This document shows, one piece after another, positions 10,350-21,500 of a DNA stretch of 64,000 nucleotides (positions within the stretch are counted from its first letter, which is position 1; the number at the start of each line of letters is the position of its first letter). The position numbers were made by a program, and so were the translations under genes. The notes beneath the pieces are model-generated. The model made no database searches. It was not told where the DNA came from and saw only the letters and a program-made list of their open reading frames with translations. Origin of the DNA: Mycobacterium sp. AZCC_0083 (GTDB lineage Bacteria > Actinomycetota > Actinomycetes > Mycobacteriales > Mycobacteriaceae); NCBI RefSeq assembly GCF_014202335.1, contig NZ_JACHGP010000001.1:171804-235803 (forward strand). Reading direction: 5' to 3'.

Positions 10350-11310
10350 GCCAGAACGGCCACCGCGGGTCGGACATCTTCATCCGGGCCCGCATCAGCT
10401 TCCAATAGCCGTACTTGTGATAGTCGAAATCCCAAGTGGAGTTGAGCTGCTGGTTCACGCACGCCCACAGTCCCCACTTGACGTCCGCCAACGCGCCGCA
10501 CACTTGCACCCGCGACAACAGCGTGAAGTCCAGCCTGCCGTAGAAGTTCTCCACCAGATCCAGGATCTGTTCCTCGTCGTAGAACATCTCGGTGGTCAAC
10601 AGCGCGAGCTCATAGGCGCGTTCATTGTTCGACGCGAACTCGTAGTCGACCATTCTCATCGGCTGACCGTCGGCTACCAGGAAGTTGCCCGGCATCGGAT
10701 CATTGTGGCAGGCAACGAGATCCAGTCCGGAAGCGAGCATCGCCGATTTCGCCACGCGATACTCGCCGAGGATGAGCTCGGAGTCGTCGGGCAGCCGCAC
10801 CCCCAGTTCGCCGACCTGAGCCAGATGCTCCTCGATCATGTCGAACATCGTCTTGGTCCCGCTGAGCAGGTCACCCTCGTGCAATACCCGGTAGATGTCC
10901 ACGATCTCGCGGGCGATGGTGGGATCCTTGAAATCACCGTTGGTGCAGGCACGATAGCCCTCGAGGAACTCGATGACCTCGATCCCGCTCTCGGGATCGA
11001 AGTACACCAACTGCGCGCCGACGCCGCGCTCCCCCGCTCGGCGGGCGGCCTCGTTTGCGAGCTTGCGGTCGATGAACGCGTCGCTGCCCTCGCCGGGGAT
11101 CTTCAGGAAGTAGCGCATGTCTGCACCGGCAACGGTGATGCGCCAGTTGCTGTTCTGCAACCCCCCGAGTACCGGCTCGTACTCGACTCGTTTGCCATGC
11201 CACGGCGCGATCATCCCCAACACGGACTCCACGCGATGCTCGGCCTGATTGCGGGCCGTCCCGACCGCCCTGGCACCGGTAGCACCTGGCGCGGCTTCGG
11301 TCGCGGTCAT
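10336..11310 (-). CDS. Choline/aminoglycoside-kinase-like phosphotransferase, first paralogue
   Basis: Small-molecule kinase of the APH/ChoK superfamily, 324 residues. The Brenner motif is [10 protein letters not shown] (His202, Asp204, Asn209) and the Mg-binding motif is MVDYEF (Asp222). [17 protein letters not shown] resembles the nucleotide-binding loop of choline/ethanolamine kinases, and the C terminus ([14 protein letters not shown]) also looks ChoK-like. ATG at 11310 overlaps the upstream paralogue's stop as ATGA. It is the last gene of a seven-gene operon; the substrate is unknown, but an amino-alcohol is a fair guess from the fold and context. Confidence 0.85.
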   Translation of the reverse strand: MTATEAAPGATGARAVGTARNQAEHRVESVLGMIAPWHGKRVEYEPVLGGLQNSNWRITVAGADMRYFLKIPGEGSDAFIDRKLANEAARRAGERGVGAQLVYFDPESGIEVIEFLEGYRACTNGDFKDPTIAREIVDIYRVLHEGDLLSGTKTMFDMIEEHLAQVGELGVRLPDDSELILGEYRVAKSAMLASGLDLVACHNDPMPGNFLVADGQPMRMVDYEFASNNERAYELALLTTEMFYDEEQILDLVENFYGRLDFTLLSRVQVCGALADVKWGLWACVNQQLNSTWDFDYHKYGYWKLMRARMKMSDPRWPFWLKSL

Positions 11311-12257
11311 AGATTTCTCAACCGATCGTGGAAGTGGGCGTCGCCGAGCCCGCCGCGCGCCCGCAGGAACTGCCAGTCGGAGAACTTCGAGTACTCGAGG
11401 GTGCCAGGCCGCGCCGCATCGGCATAGGCGCCGATCAGCCCCCAGCGCACGCAATCGGCGATGCCATAGACCCTGACCCGGTCGAACAACGCCTGATCGA
11501 AGTTGCCCCATGCCATTTCGAAGACCTCACGAGCGGGCGAGTCGAAGGGGCGCACCTCTGCCAGCAGGACGCCTAGGTCCTGCAACGGGTCCATCACCGC
11601 AGCCACGTCCCAGTCGACGAGCAACATGCGGCCGTCCGTCGGTAGCAGCACGTTCGACACGTTGCCGTCACCGTGGCACGGCACCCGGTCGAACCCGGTT
11701 GCGACGATCCGCTTTTCGGCCAGGTCGAGTAGCCGAACCATCCAATCGAAGTCCTTTGGGAGGTTCACCGCCTTCGTGGTGGCCAGTGCCGACAGCGCGC
11801 GGATGTCGTCGAAGACGGTGGCAACGCGGGTTATCGACGCGAACGTGTGCACCCGCTGGCGGAGCCGGATGAGCTCCTCCAACCGGGCATCGTCATCGAA
11901 GACGTTCAACGTTGCCGTCAAGGAAGTATCGACGAAGTTCTCCAACACCAGCACACCTGCCACCGCATCCGCCGCATGCACGCGTGGTCCCACGCCGAGT
12001 TCACCGGCCTCGTTGGCTGCGGCGAATGCGTGCGCAAAGTCGACGTAGGCCTCTGCGTGGTCGATCATCGACTTAACGAACACCGTTTGCACTGGCCGCA
12101 ATTCGTCGATACTGCGAACATCGAGGCACTCAGAGTCTGCGCCCCACCAACTCGGGCTGGCCATGGCCGAGGTAGCCTCGGCGGTGATCGGACTGTCCAC
12201 GAAGAGACCGAGGGCCTGCAACGTCGCGGCCACAGCAGGCTGGGTGACGGTCGCCAT
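11307..12257 (-). CDS. Choline/aminoglycoside-kinase-like phosphotransferase, second paralogue
   Basis: A 316-residue relative of its downstream neighbour. The catalytic motif is CHGDGNVSNVL (His195, Asp197, Asn202) and the Mg-binding motif is LLVDWDVA (Asp215). The C-terminal part (VYGIADCVRWGLIGAYAD, then LEYSKFSDWQFLRAR) lines up by eye with the same region of the downstream protein ([18 protein letters not shown], then YWKLMRAR). The N-terminal lobe is divergent: it lacks a clear glycine-rich loop, so it may have altered nucleotide binding or act with its paralogue. It starts one base before the amidase stop ends. Confidence 0.83.
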   Translation of the reverse strand: MATVTQPAVAATLQALGLFVDSPITAEATSAMASPSWWGADSECLDVRSIDELRPVQTVFVKSMIDHAEAYVDFAHAFAAANEAGELGVGPRVHAADAVAGVLVLENFVDTSLTATLNVFDDDARLEELIRLRQRVHTFASITRVATVFDDIRALSALATTKAVNLPKDFDWMVRLLDLAEKRIVATGFDRVPCHGDGNVSNVLLPTDGRMLLVDWDVAAVMDPLQDLGVLLAEVRPFDSPAREVFEMAWGNFDQALFDRVRVYGIADCVRWGLIGAYADAARPGTLEYSKFSDWQFLRARGGLGDAHFHDRLRNL

Positions 12258-13667
12258 TCAACTACCTCCGGCGTGCGCGACGTTCACGAACTCGGGCCAG
12301 ACCATCGGGAACGGCCTGTGACGTTCCAGCCACTTGGTCAACCGCAGCACGTCGCGGTCGGCGAATCGCTGGCCGACCACCTGTATCCCAACCGGCAGGC
12401 CACCGCGCATGCCGAAGCACAGTGCTGCCGCAGGCTGGGTGGTCTGGTTGAACCATGCGGTAAAGCCGCAGTGCACCAAGGGTTGTGACGGATCGAGCCC
12501 GCACTCTTCGGCCCCGAACCCGACGACAGGGATGATGGGCGCGATCACGTAGTCGAACTCGGCGCAGGCCGCCCGCATCCGCTCAGCCGATCGAGCCACC
12601 GCCTCGCCGTCGCGGGTGAGGTCGGTGGCACTGTAGCCGGCCGCGGGCGCACACCACTCGCGGATCGCCCGGTGCACGAGCGCGCGGCGGTCGACCGAGA
12701 TGGCTTGCAGCTCGGTCAGTGCTCGCACCTGGAACAGCCGGTCGAGCGCGCCGTAGGGGTCGTCGCGGAATACCGGCGGCATCGCCGACACGGTCGCGCC
12801 ACCGTCTCGCAGCGCCGCGGCCGCATCCGCCACGGTCAGCAGCACCGCATCCTCGGCGCCGACCCCGTGACCGAGGTCGGTCAACACGCCGATCCGGAGT
12901 CCGTTGGGCGACAACTCGTCCCACGTCGGGTCCGTGTCCTCCGGCGGAAGACTCCACACGTCACGGGCGTCGGGCCGACGCAGCGCGTCGTACATGTCCA
13001 TCACATCGTCGACGGTGCGCCCCATCGGCCCAGCCGACCGCATGGTGGACGGTGCGATGTGCGGGATACGCCCCTGAGTGGGCTTCAACGCGACCAGGCC
13101 ACAGTGCCCGGCTGGCAGGCGCACCGAGCCTGCGATATCGGACCCGACGGCCGAGAACCCGATGCCTGCGGCGAGCGCGGCACCGGCGCCTGCACTCGAG
13201 CCGCCGGTGTTGCGCGAGGGATCCCATGGGTTGCGGGTGACGCCGTACAGGGAGCTGACCCCCGCAGCCATCATGCCGAAGTCCGGCATCGTGGTCTTGC
13301 CGATGATGACCGCACCTGCATCCTTCAAGCGAGCGGCAGGCGGCGCGTCGACGGTCGAATCGGCCAGGTGGCGGTTGGCGGCGCAGCCATGGCGCCAGGG
13401 CATCCCGACGGCGTGCACGCTGTCCTTGATGGTCACCGGAAGACCGTCCATCGGCCCCGCTGGCGCGCCGGCCGCCCACCGCAGCGCCGACGCCCGCGCC
13501 GCGGCGTAGGCGCCGTCGGTGTCCACATGGGCCATTGCGTTGATGACCGGATTCCGGTGCCCGATCCGCTCCAGAGTGCGCTCCAGGACATCCACCGGCG
13601 TCAGTGCGCCGCTGCGATATCCCTTGCGCACCGTCTCGGCACCGCGGTCGAGTACCTCGTCGATCAC
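12258..13667 (-). CDS. Amidase signature family hydrolase
   Basis: A 469-residue amidase. The Ser-cisSer-Lys triad is visible: Lys81 in LPVTIKDS, cis-Ser158 in TGGSSAGAG and nucleophile Ser181 in [12 protein letters not shown]. The C-terminal end ([21 protein letters not shown]) is typical. Members hydrolyse amides, carbamoyl or urea-type bonds; AtzE and biuret/allophanate-related enzymes belong here, so substrate cannot be fixed by sequence. GTG at 13667 overlaps the stop of the M20 hydrolase by 4 bp (GTGA). Pairing with a carbamoylase-like M20 enzyme suggests sequential C-N bond cleavage. Confidence 0.9.
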   Translation of the reverse strand: MIDEVLDRGAETVRKGYRSGALTPVDVLERTLERIGHRNPVINAMAHVDTDGAYAAARASALRWAAGAPAGPMDGLPVTIKDSVHAVGMPWRHGCAANRHLADSTVDAPPAARLKDAGAVIIGKTTMPDFGMMAAGVSSLYGVTRNPWDPSRNTGGSSAGAGAALAAGIGFSAVGSDIAGSVRLPAGHCGLVALKPTQGRIPHIAPSTMRSAGPMGRTVDDVMDMYDALRRPDARDVWSLPPEDTDPTWDELSPNGLRIGVLTDLGHGVGAEDAVLLTVADAAAALRDGGATVSAMPPVFRDDPYGALDRLFQVRALTELQAISVDRRALVHRAIREWCAPAAGYSATDLTRDGEAVARSAERMRAACAEFDYVIAPIIPVVGFGAEECGLDPSQPLVHCGFTAWFNQTTQPAAALCFGMRGGLPVGIQVVGQRFADRDVLRLTKWLERHRPFPMVWPEFVNVAHAGGS

Positions 13668-14926
13668 GCGACCCTGGTCTCCTCGAGCACCCCGGTCACC
13701 ATCCGACGGGTCGTTGCGGTCAGCATGCGCAGCCCGGCGAGCATCTGCTCATCGGTGGTGAATTCGCGTTCGTTGTGGGAAATGCCGTCCACGCTGGGAA
13801 CGAACAGCATCACCGTGGGGACGACCTCGCGCAGGCTCACGGAATCGTGCCCGGCCATGGTTGGCATTTCACGCCAACTCAGCCCGAGATCGTCGGCAAC
13901 CGCACCCGCCAGCGCGATACCGGAGTCGTGATAACTCGCCGACGGTCGCAGAGTCGCCGATTCGACCGTGACGGTCGTCTCGGCTGTCTCGGCGATCTCG
14001 GCGATTCGTCGCAGCAACGACCGATGCGCGGCGTGCAGGGTGTCGGCGTCCAGCGCCCGCAGGTCGGCGGCGAGCCCGACCCTTGCAGGCACCACCACCG
14101 GAGAGTTGGGTTCGATGCGCATCGCCCCGACCGAACCCAGCACCGTGTCGAGGCCGAACTCGTCGGCGACTGCCCGGACCGACAACACCACCTGGCTGGC
14201 AGCCACCAGGGCGTCCCGCCGATAGCGCATGTGGGTGGCGCCGGTGTGGGCTTGTTCACCCTGCACGGTAATCGAGTACTTGTAGGCGGCCCAGTTGCCG
14301 GTCACCACACCGATGTCGAGCGCTTCGTCGCTCAGGGTTCGGCCCTGCTCGATGTGGATCTCCGCATAGCAACCCGCCTCCGGCGGTACATCGGTGCCAT
14401 GGAAGCCGATGTCGCGCAATGTATCCCGTACCGTCGCGCCGTCCTTGCCGACGGTGTCCAGTGCCGCGCCGGTGGCCATCTTGCCGACGTAGACGGCGCT
14501 GCCCATCAGGCTCGGGGAGAAACGCGAGCCCTCCTCGTTGAACCAGTTGACGGCGGCCACGTTCAGCCGTGCGCCGTCGGGTGGCTGCGCGGCCGCCGCG
14601 GCGACGGCGTAGGCACCTGCGAGCACGCCGTAGGCGCCGTCGAAGCGCCCGGAGGTGGGTTGGCTGTCCAGATGAGAGCCGACGAGCACGTAGGGGGCCC
14701 CGACGATGGCTTCGGCGCAGCCGTACATGTTGCCGACCGCATCGACCCGGCATCGCAGCCCGCGCTTGGCGAACCAGTCGCGGAGCCATTCGCGGGCTCG
14801 ACCGTCGGCCGCGGTGGCCGCCTCGCGGTCCACCCCGCCCGCGGCTGTCGCTCCGATCGCCGACAGCTCAGCGAAATCGGCGAGGAACGCGGCCTCGCTC
14901 AGCGGGTGGTGAACCGGGTCAGCCAT
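13664..14926 (-). CDS. M20 family Zn-dependent hydrolase, N-carbamoyl-amino-acid/ureide type
   Basis: A 420-residue binuclear metallo-hydrolase of the hydantoinase/carbamoylase group (AllC, HyuC, ArgE relatives). Metal ligands appear in [16 protein letters not shown] (His85, Asp96), WFNEEGSRF (Glu131-Glu132), and the late PTMAGHDS His; HIEQG is the usual signature of this subgroup. Family reactions release ammonia/CO2 from N-carbamoyl amino acids, allantoate or ureidoglycolate. The ATG at 14926 overlaps the end of the symporter gene by 8 bp; ATG at 14935 would add three residues. The context of transporter plus amidase supports catabolism of an imported ureide or amide. Confidence 0.9.
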   Translation of the reverse strand: MADPVHHPLSEAAFLADFAELSAIGATAAGGVDREAATAADGRAREWLRDWFAKRGLRCRVDAVGNMYGCAEAIVGAPYVLVGSHLDSQPTSGRFDGAYGVLAGAYAVAAAAAQPPDGARLNVAAVNWFNEEGSRFSPSLMGSAVYVGKMATGAALDTVGKDGATVRDTLRDIGFHGTDVPPEAGCYAEIHIEQGRTLSDEALDIGVVTGNWAAYKYSITVQGEQAHTGATHMRYRRDALVAASQVVLSVRAVADEFGLDTVLGSVGAMRIEPNSPVVVPARVGLAADLRALDADTLHAAHRSLLRRIAEIAETAETTVTVESATLRPSASYHDSGIALAGAVADDLGLSWREMPTMAGHDSVSLREVVPTVMLFVPSVDGISHNEREFTTDEQMLAGLRMLTATTRRMVTGVLEETRVA

Positions 14927-16529
14927 CGAGCGCATCCGTGCGCACCGCGGACGCTGCGGGTCCGGTGACGTTCTCCCGCGACTCTTCGGCCAGCACGTGT
15001 AGTTGCTGTTCGAGTGAATCATCCGGGATCGGCGCGGCGTTGCGCACGGTGATCTTCGCCGCCTCGAACATCTCTGCCACCCTTGCCTTCTCGACGTCAT
15101 CGGTCTTGACGAGCATCGCGGCGCCCAGATAGACCGCGAGGTTCACCACGATCCCGACGATACCGCCGGTCAGGCTTCCCAGCGCGCGGATGTCGTCGGG
15201 GTAGATCCAGGTGAGCACCATCGCGACGACGAAACCGGAAACCATGCCCGCCACCGCCCCCTGCTTGTTGCCGCCCCGCCAGAAGATGCCGAGGAACAGT
15301 GGCACCGCCAGCTGCACCACGCCCTGGTAGGAGATCTGCGCGAGCAGCTGCAGACGGCTCATGTTGAACGTGGCGTAGGCGACGATGCCTGCCAGCGCCA
15401 TGAAGGCCATCATCGAGGTCTTGGCGACCAACGTCAGCTGCTTGTCCGACAGGGGCCGCTTCTCGGTGTTCACCAGGTCGTTGGCGATCTGGAGGCCGCA
15501 GACTTGAACGCTGCCGTCGATGTGTCCCATGGAGGCGGCGAACACGATGGTGATGCCCAGCCCAAGCAGCCAGGTGCCGCCGTATTCGCTCATGACGGTG
15601 AACCAGCCGGCCTGCGGGGCGGCTACGACGGCTGGCATCGCGGTGGCCGCGATGCCCACCAACATCAGCAGCGTGTAGAAGACACCTGATATCAGCACCG
15701 TGCACAACGTGCCAGCCTTGACCGACCGAACGCTGGATGCGGTGTAGATGCGCTGGAAACTCGTTGGCCAACAAAGCGATCCGACGACTCCGGTGAAGAT
15801 GAGAGCGAAGATGTAAAGAGGTCCGTAGTGGTCACCGTCGCCAGGAAGCACCAGGTACTGGTGGGCGACATCGTTCAGCGCGCCGAAGCTGATCGGACCT
15901 CCGGCGATACCCGACAGCAGCACCATGCACACGATCGCCGAGAACACGTAGGCGACGGTGCCCTGGAACGCGTCGGTCATGATCAGACCCCGCATGCCCA
16001 TCCGCACGGTCCAGTACTGCCGCACGATGATCACGGCAAGGCCGATGAGCAAGCACGTGGTAACCGACCAGGCGCCGGCACTGGCGAGCTCGAAAACCGT
16101 CCCGAGCGCCTGCATTCCGAGCACGACCCAGGGAAACAGGGAGACGATGCCGATGAGGCTGGCGACCACCTTGACCGCGGGAGAGTCGAACCGCCGACCA
16201 AGTAGGTCCGGTTGCGAGCGCAGGTCGTACTTCTTGCCCCAACGCCATGCGCGCGTCGCCATGAAGTACATCATCGCCACGCCGAGAGTCGAGTAGGCCA
16301 AGCCGTATAGTCCGAAGACTCCGGAACCGGTTGCCAGTCCGAGAAACGCGATGAACGTCGCACCCGGCCACCAGGAGTTCACGTAACTCATCCCCACATA
16401 CCAAGGGCCGTACCTGCGCCCTCCGACGGCATATTCGTCGAAGGTGGGCACCGTCTTCTGTTGGGTCACATACAAAATCGCGATCACGATCGCATAGAAC
16501 ACAGCCAGCATTCCGAGCATGATCAACAC
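14919..16529 (-). CDS. Sodium:solute symporter (SSS family)
   Basis: A 536-residue permease with about 12-13 hydrophobic helices. Typical elements are the N-terminal [12 protein letters not shown] after the first helix and [16 protein letters not shown]. The C-terminal 60 residues are charged and cytoplasmic. GTG 16529 is chosen because GGAGG sits five bases upstream and the start lies one base after the stop of the small membrane protein. SSS proteins import organic anions, amino acids, sugars or urea-like compounds with sodium; the substrate here is presumably what the downstream amidase and hydrolase degrade. Confidence 0.9.
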   Translation of the reverse strand: MLIMLGMLAVFYAIVIAILYVTQQKTVPTFDEYAVGGRRYGPWYVGMSYVNSWWPGATFIAFLGLATGSGVFGLYGLAYSTLGVAMMYFMATRAWRWGKKYDLRSQPDLLGRRFDSPAVKVVASLIGIVSLFPWVVLGMQALGTVFELASAGAWSVTTCLLIGLAVIIVRQYWTVRMGMRGLIMTDAFQGTVAYVFSAIVCMVLLSGIAGGPISFGALNDVAHQYLVLPGDGDHYGPLYIFALIFTGVVGSLCWPTSFQRIYTASSVRSVKAGTLCTVLISGVFYTLLMLVGIAATAMPAVVAAPQAGWFTVMSEYGGTWLLGLGITIVFAASMGHIDGSVQVCGLQIANDLVNTEKRPLSDKQLTLVAKTSMMAFMALAGIVAYATFNMSRLQLLAQISYQGVVQLAVPLFLGIFWRGGNKQGAVAGMVSGFVVAMVLTWIYPDDIRALGSLTGGIVGIVVNLAVYLGAAMLVKTDDVEKARVAEMFEAAKITVRNAAPIPDDSLEQQLHVLAEESRENVTGPAASAVRTDALDG

Positions 16530-16530
16530 G

Positions 16531-16809
16531 TCAGCCTCCAAGGTTTTCGGTGACGGGTTCCAGCGAGTCGTCATCGAGTTCGCCGCGGATGTCTTCGACG
16601 ATGTAGAACGCCGTCAGAGTCAGTCCGAGGGCGAAGGCATCGATGATCCAGTACATGATCGCGAACGGGATGCCCAAGATCTCGAAGCTGATTCCGCTGC
16701 CCCACAGATACAGCGGCGGGAAGAGGGCGAACAGGAGCGCCAGGGCATACAGCGTCCCGAAGAAGGTGAGAATGGACCGGCGACTGAGCGCCCGAACGTG
16801 ATCTTTCAT
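16531..16809 (-). CDS. Small two-helix membrane protein, likely symporter partner
   Basis: A 92-residue protein with two hydrophobic segments (about residues 15-37, ILTFFGTLYALALLFALFP, and 45-67, LGIPFAIMYWIIDAFALG) and a charged C-terminal tail. Small two-TM proteins of this size are commonly encoded immediately upstream of SSS permeases and are thought to be accessory subunits. The start ATG overlaps the phosphatase stop (ATGA) and the end abuts the symporter start, so it is translated as part of the chain. No catalytic motif is present. Confidence 0.82.
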   Translation of the reverse strand: MKDHVRALSRRSILTFFGTLYALALLFALFPPLYLWGSGISFEILGIPFAIMYWIIDAFALGLTLTAFYIVEDIRGELDDDSLEPVTENLGG

Positions 16810-17600
16810 TTTCGAATTCCTTGAGCTCGATGGCGAATTCCGGGCGCCACGTACGACAACAGCGTGTCGTGGACCAACCCATTGCTGGCGATCCCATTGC
16901 GACCGTCGAATACTCGGCGACCGTCGAGGCTGGAGAACCTGCCACCGGCCTCCTCGATGATCACCGACATCGGTGCCAAGTCGAAGGGCTGTGCGGTGTA
17001 GTCGACGACGGCGTCGGCGAGTCCACAGGCCACCATTGCGTACCCGAACGCATCCCCCCAGGTGCGCAGGACCACACCCTGCGCGTGGAGGTCCCCGATG
17101 ACCTCTGGGTCCCAGTCCTCCAACCAGGTCGCCATCACGTAGGCGCCGTCGAGGACGTCTCGGGTGGACACCGCCACCCGCGCACCGTTCTTCCAGCAGC
17201 CCTTGCCCCGTTCGGCGTGGACGATGACGCGGGCGCTTGGCATGTTGATGATGCCGAAGACGATCTCGTCACCTTCCTGTAGCGCGATCAGGTTCGCGTA
17301 CAACGGGACTCCTCGGATGAAGGACTTGGTCCCGTCAATGGGGTCGACGATCCAGCGGTATCCGCTGTCGCCGTCGATGTCGGGGTACTCCTCGCCGGCG
17401 AAGGCGTCGTCGCCGAACTCGTTCGAAACCGCGGCGCGCAGATATTGCTCGATATCCCGATCGGTCTCGGTGACGGGCGACCCGTCGGCCTTGGTCTGGA
17501 CGCGCAGACTTCGGGTGTCGAAGTGCTGGCGCGACATTTGTCCCGCCACCTCGGCCATTTGCAGGCCGAACTGGATGCGCTGCGTGCGACTCTCGCTCAC
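16806..17600 (-). CDS. Inositol-monophosphatase/HisN-like phosphatase
   Basis: Mg-dependent phosphomonoesterase of the IMPase superfamily. Metal-binding motifs are AGEEYPD (Glu70-Glu71), IVDPIDGTKSF (Asp86, Asp89) and the late QPFDLAPMSVIIEEAGG. Residues DPIDGTKSFIRGVP match the HisN (histidinol-phosphatase) version closely, but a second function is possible in this setting. GTG at 17600 is the only start codon close to the domain boundary; it gives 264 residues. It is the first gene of the operon, divergent from the GntR regulator. Having a phosphatase and two kinases in one operon is unusual. Confidence 0.87.
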   Translation of the reverse strand: MSESRTQRIQFGLQMAEVAGQMSRQHFDTRSLRVQTKADGSPVTETDRDIEQYLRAAVSNEFGDDAFAGEEYPDIDGDSGYRWIVDPIDGTKSFIRGVPLYANLIALQEGDEIVFGIINMPSARVIVHAERGKGCWKNGARVAVSTRDVLDGAYVMATWLEDWDPEVIGDLHAQGVVLRTWGDAFGYAMVACGLADAVVDYTAQPFDLAPMSVIIEEAGGRFSSLDGRRVFDGRNGIASNGLVHDTLLSYVAPGIRHRAQGIRK

Positions 17601-17646
17601 GAGGACAACGATCCCGATAGACCATTTCTGGTTCGTTGAACCGGGT

Positions 17647-17662
17647 GTTACGCACGTGTAAC
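17647..17662. promoter_or_regulatory. Near-perfect 16-bp inverted repeat between operon and GntR gene
   Basis: GTTACGCACGTGTAAC has GTTAC/GTAAC arms around a six-base centre. It lies in the 183-bp divergent intergenic region, 47 bp upstream of the operon start and 122 bp upstream of the regulator start. GntR/HutC regulators bind palindromes of this size, so this is the best operator candidate. Binding is inferred. Confidence 0.45.
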
Positions 17663-17783
17663 GGCTGCTGCGCACTCTCGCCGCGGTGTCGCTGTGAACT
17701 TGCCCGCGCGAACATGCGACTCACGACGTGCCGCCCTACCGTGGAGGGCGACACCACGGGGGCCGGCGGAAGGAGGCCAGGTC

Positions 17784-18557
17784 ATGCTGTTGCTCGAGAA
17801 TGCGCACGAGGCACTCCGACGACTCGCCGACGAACTCGCCGAACGCGGCGAGGCGAGGCTGCCCAACGAGCGGGCACTGGCCGAGCGGTTGGAGACCTCG
17901 CGCACCACTGTTCGCAAGGCCCTGGATCTACTCGAGTTGGACGGAACGATCCGTCGGGTCAAGGGCCGTGCGGGCGGCGCTTACCTCACGCAGCTGCCGC
18001 AGCGGGATGCCTCGCCACAGGCGGCACGGCCGCTGTGCCGCAGTCGCGGCATCCTGCGCAGCCTCAACACGGTGAAGGGCATCCCGGAGATCCTGCACGA
18101 GCAGGGCTTCCGCGACGGCACCACCGTCATCAAAACTGGGCTGGTACCTCCGCCGTCTCGGGTCAAGGCGGCCCTCGCGCTGCCCGGGTCTGAACCCGTG
18201 GTGTCACTGTTGCGGCTGCGCCATGCCGACGGCGAGACGCTGTCGCTGGAACTGATGTACCTGCGTGCCGAGCTTTCGTGGGTGCTGCGTACCGAGTTGA
18301 AGTCGGTGTACCGAACGTTGTGGTCGGAATTCGGGCTGCAGATCTGCGTCGCCGACGAGTCCATCGGGATCGCCGCCATATCAGCCGCGGAGGGCACCTT
18401 GCTCGGTCAGCCGCCGGACACGCCCGTGCTCAAACTGGAGCGCACCGGTTACGACCAGCACGGCCGCCCCATCGAGTACTCCGTCGACCTGTTCCGTGCA
18501 GACCGCACCCGGCTGCAGGTGCGGTCGCAGTCACCGATCAGCACACAGCAGAGATAG
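17784..18557 (+). CDS. GntR family regulator, HutC subfamily (UTRA domain)
   Basis: A 257-residue repressor. The winged HTH is at residues 15-75 (ELAERGEARLPNERALAERL, TSRTTVRKALDLLELDGTI, VKGRAGGAYL), and a UTRA ligand domain fills residues 95-250 (GTTVIKTGLVPPP, VVSLLRLRHADGETLSLELM, LKLERTGYDQHGRPIEYSVD). AGGAGG seven bases before ATG 17784 fixes the start over longer in-frame options. It is divergent from the seven-gene operon and most likely controls it. UTRA domains bind small phosphorylated or amine metabolites, which agrees with an operon carrying kinases and a phosphatase. Confidence 0.92.
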   Translation: MLLLENAHEALRRLADELAERGEARLPNERALAERLETSRTTVRKALDLLELDGTIRRVKGRAGGAYLTQLPQRDASPQAARPLCRSRGILRSLNTVKGIPEILHEQGFRDGTTVIKTGLVPPPSRVKAALALPGSEPVVSLLRLRHADGETLSLELMYLRAELSWVLRTELKSVYRTLWSEFGLQICVADESIGIAAISAAEGTLLGQPPDTPVLKLERTGYDQHGRPIEYSVDLFRADRTRLQVRSQSPISTQQR

Positions 18558-18593
18558 GGACGCCTGCGCCGTTCAACGCTTCGCGCTACCTGC

Positions 18594-21500
18594 TCAGGCC
18601 TTCGCGATCGACGCCCTGACACCGTCGCCGATGTCTGAACCCTCGGGCAGCTCGCCGAATTCGAAGCTGGTGGCCAGGATCTCCCGCGCGATCAGGCCGC
18701 TGTGGGTTTCCGCCCAGCCAGCGCGCTCGGCGGGCACGTCGATCACGACGCTGATGCGGTCGGACACGTCAAGCCCGGTGGACTTGCGCAGCTCCTGCAG
18801 TTCGCGGATCCGGTCCTTGGCCCAGCCCTCGGCCTCGAGTTCCTCGGTGACGGTGCCGTCGAGCACCACCAGACCCGCTCCACCCGGCAGCGCCACCGTG
18901 AACGCCGGGTCAGCAGCGACCAGCTTGGAGCTGTACTCCTCGGGAAGCAGCGTGGTTGGACCTGCGGTCAGCGTGCCGTCGGGGTTGACCACGCCCTCGC
19001 CGGCCTTGACCGCCTTGATCGCGGCCTGGACGTCCTTGCCGATCCGCGGCCCTGCGACCCTGGCGTTGACGGTCAGCTCGAAGCGGCCGTAGGCGTCGAT
19101 GTCGTCGGTCAACTCGACGGCCTTGACGTTGAGCTCGTCGGCGATCAGATCGACGAAGGGCCGAAGCTTGTCCGGGTGCTCCACTGCGACAGTCAATTTC
19201 GGTAGCGGCAACCGCACCCGCAGGTTCTTCGCCTTGCGCAGCGACGATGCCGCCGAGCACACGTCGCGGACCTGGTCCATGGCCGCCACCAGATCGGGAT
19301 CGGCGGGCAGCAGACCGAGTTCCGGCCAGTCGGTCAGGTGCACCGAGCGCTCCCCCGTGATACCGCGCCAGATCACCTCGGAGATCAGGGGCAGCAGCGG
19401 AGCCGCCAGTCGCCCGGTGACCTCCAACACGGTGTGCAGGGTGTCGATGGCATCGGGGTCCTCGGCCCAGAATCGCGAACGCGACCGTCGCACATACCAG
19501 TTCGTCAGCGCCTCGGTGAACTGTCGAATCTGATCGCAGGCTCCGGAGATGTCACACGTGTCCATCGCCTCGGTGAGGTCGTCACGCAGCACCGCGAGCT
19601 TGGCCAGGATGTAGCGATCGAGCACGTTCGTCGAGTCGGTCCGCCATGTGCCCTTCTCCGGCGCGTACAGCGCAAGGAACGTGTACGCGTTCCAGAACGG
19701 CAGAAGCACCTGCCGGACGCCCTCCCTGATCCCCTGCTCGGCGACGACGAGGTTGCCGCCCCGCAGGATCGGCGAAGCCATCAGGAACCACCGCATCGCA
19801 TCGGAGCCGTCGCGGTCGAAAACCTCGGTGACGTCGGGATAGTTGCGCAGCGACTTGCTCATCTTCTGCCCGTCGCTGCCCAGCACGATGCCGTGCGATA
19901 CAACGGTTTTGAAGGCGGGCCGGTCGAACAGCGCCGTGGCCAACACGTGCAGTAGATAGAACCAGCCACGGGTCTGGCCGATGTACTCGACGATGAAATC
20001 GGCGGGATTGTGCGCGTCGACCCCTACCTCGCCGCCGGCGCCGCTGACGCCGTCGAACCACTTCTGATTCTCGAACGGGTAGTGCACCTGTGCATACGGC
20101 ATCGAGCCCGAGTCGAACCACACGTCGAAGACGTCCTCGATGCGCCGCATCGTCGACTTCCCCGTCGGATCATCGGGGTTGGGCCGCGTCAGTTCGTCGA
20201 TGTAGGGCCGGTGAAGATCGGCCGGGCGTGCGCCGAAGTCGCGCTCGAGTTCGTCGAGGCTGCCGTACACGTCGACTCGGGGATAGGCCGGGTCGTCGGA
20301 TTTCCATACCGGAATCGGACTGCCCCAGTAGCGATTTCGCGAGATCGACCAGTCGCGGGCACCCTGCAGCCATTTGCCGAACTGGCCGTCCTTGACGTGT
20401 TCGGGATACCAGGTGATCTCCTGATTGAGCTCCACCATGCGATCCCGGAACTCGGTGACCTTGATGAACCAGGACGACACCGCGCGGTAGATCAACGGGT
20501 TCCGGCACCGCCAGCAGTGCGGGTAGGAGTGTTCATACGTCTCGTGACGCAGCAGCACGGCGCCGTTGGCCGCAACGGGGCCGCTGCCGTTCTTCAGGTC
20601 GCGGATGATCTGTGGGTTCGCGTCGAACACGTGCTGTCCGGCGTAGTCCGGCACCGTCGAGTCGAAGCGGCCCTTCGAGTCGACCGGCGTGACTGCTGCG
20701 ATGTCCGCCGCATCGGCGGTCGCCTTGTCGTCCTCACCGTAGGCAGGCGACATGTGCACGATGCCGGTGCCGTCCTCGTTGGTGACGAACGGGCCGGGAA
20801 GGACCTGAAAGGCGTTGGGCGAGTCCATGAAGTACGGAAAGGGCGGCAAGTAGCGGATGCCAAGGAGTTGCTCTCCGGCGAAGGTCCTCAACACCGTCGG
20901 TTCCTCGCCGAGCTCGCGGGCATACGCCGCGACGCGGGCTTCCGCGAGGACATAGCGGTTGCCGTCGGCCGCTTCGACCTCGACGTAGGTCATCGTGGGG
21001 TTGACTGCGACCGCCTGGTTCGATGGCAGAGTCCACGGGGTCGTCGTCCAGATCAGCAGCCGTGCGCCTGCCAGCTCGCCGTCTACGACCAGGAAACCCA
21101 CCGTCAGCGCAGGATCCTGGCGGCTCTGGTAGACGTCGTCGTCCATCCGCAGCTCGTGGCTGGACAGCGGGGTCTCGTCGTTCCAGCAGTACGGCAGCAC
21201 GCGATAACCCTCGTAGGCAAGGCCCTTGTCCCACAGCTGCTTGAACGCCCACAACACGGACTCCATGAAGCTGGGGTCCAGCGTCTTGTAGTCGTTGTCG
21301 AAGTCGACCCAGCGGGCCTGGCGGGTTACGTACGCCCGCCACTCCTGCGTGTACTTGAGCACCGACGCGCGACATGCCTCGTTGAACTTGTCGATCCCCA
21401 GCTCTTCGATCTGCGCCTTCTCTGTGATACCGAGTTGACGCTGCACCTCGAGTTCGGCGGGCAGACCGTGGGTGTCCCAGCCGAACCGGCGCTCCACCTT

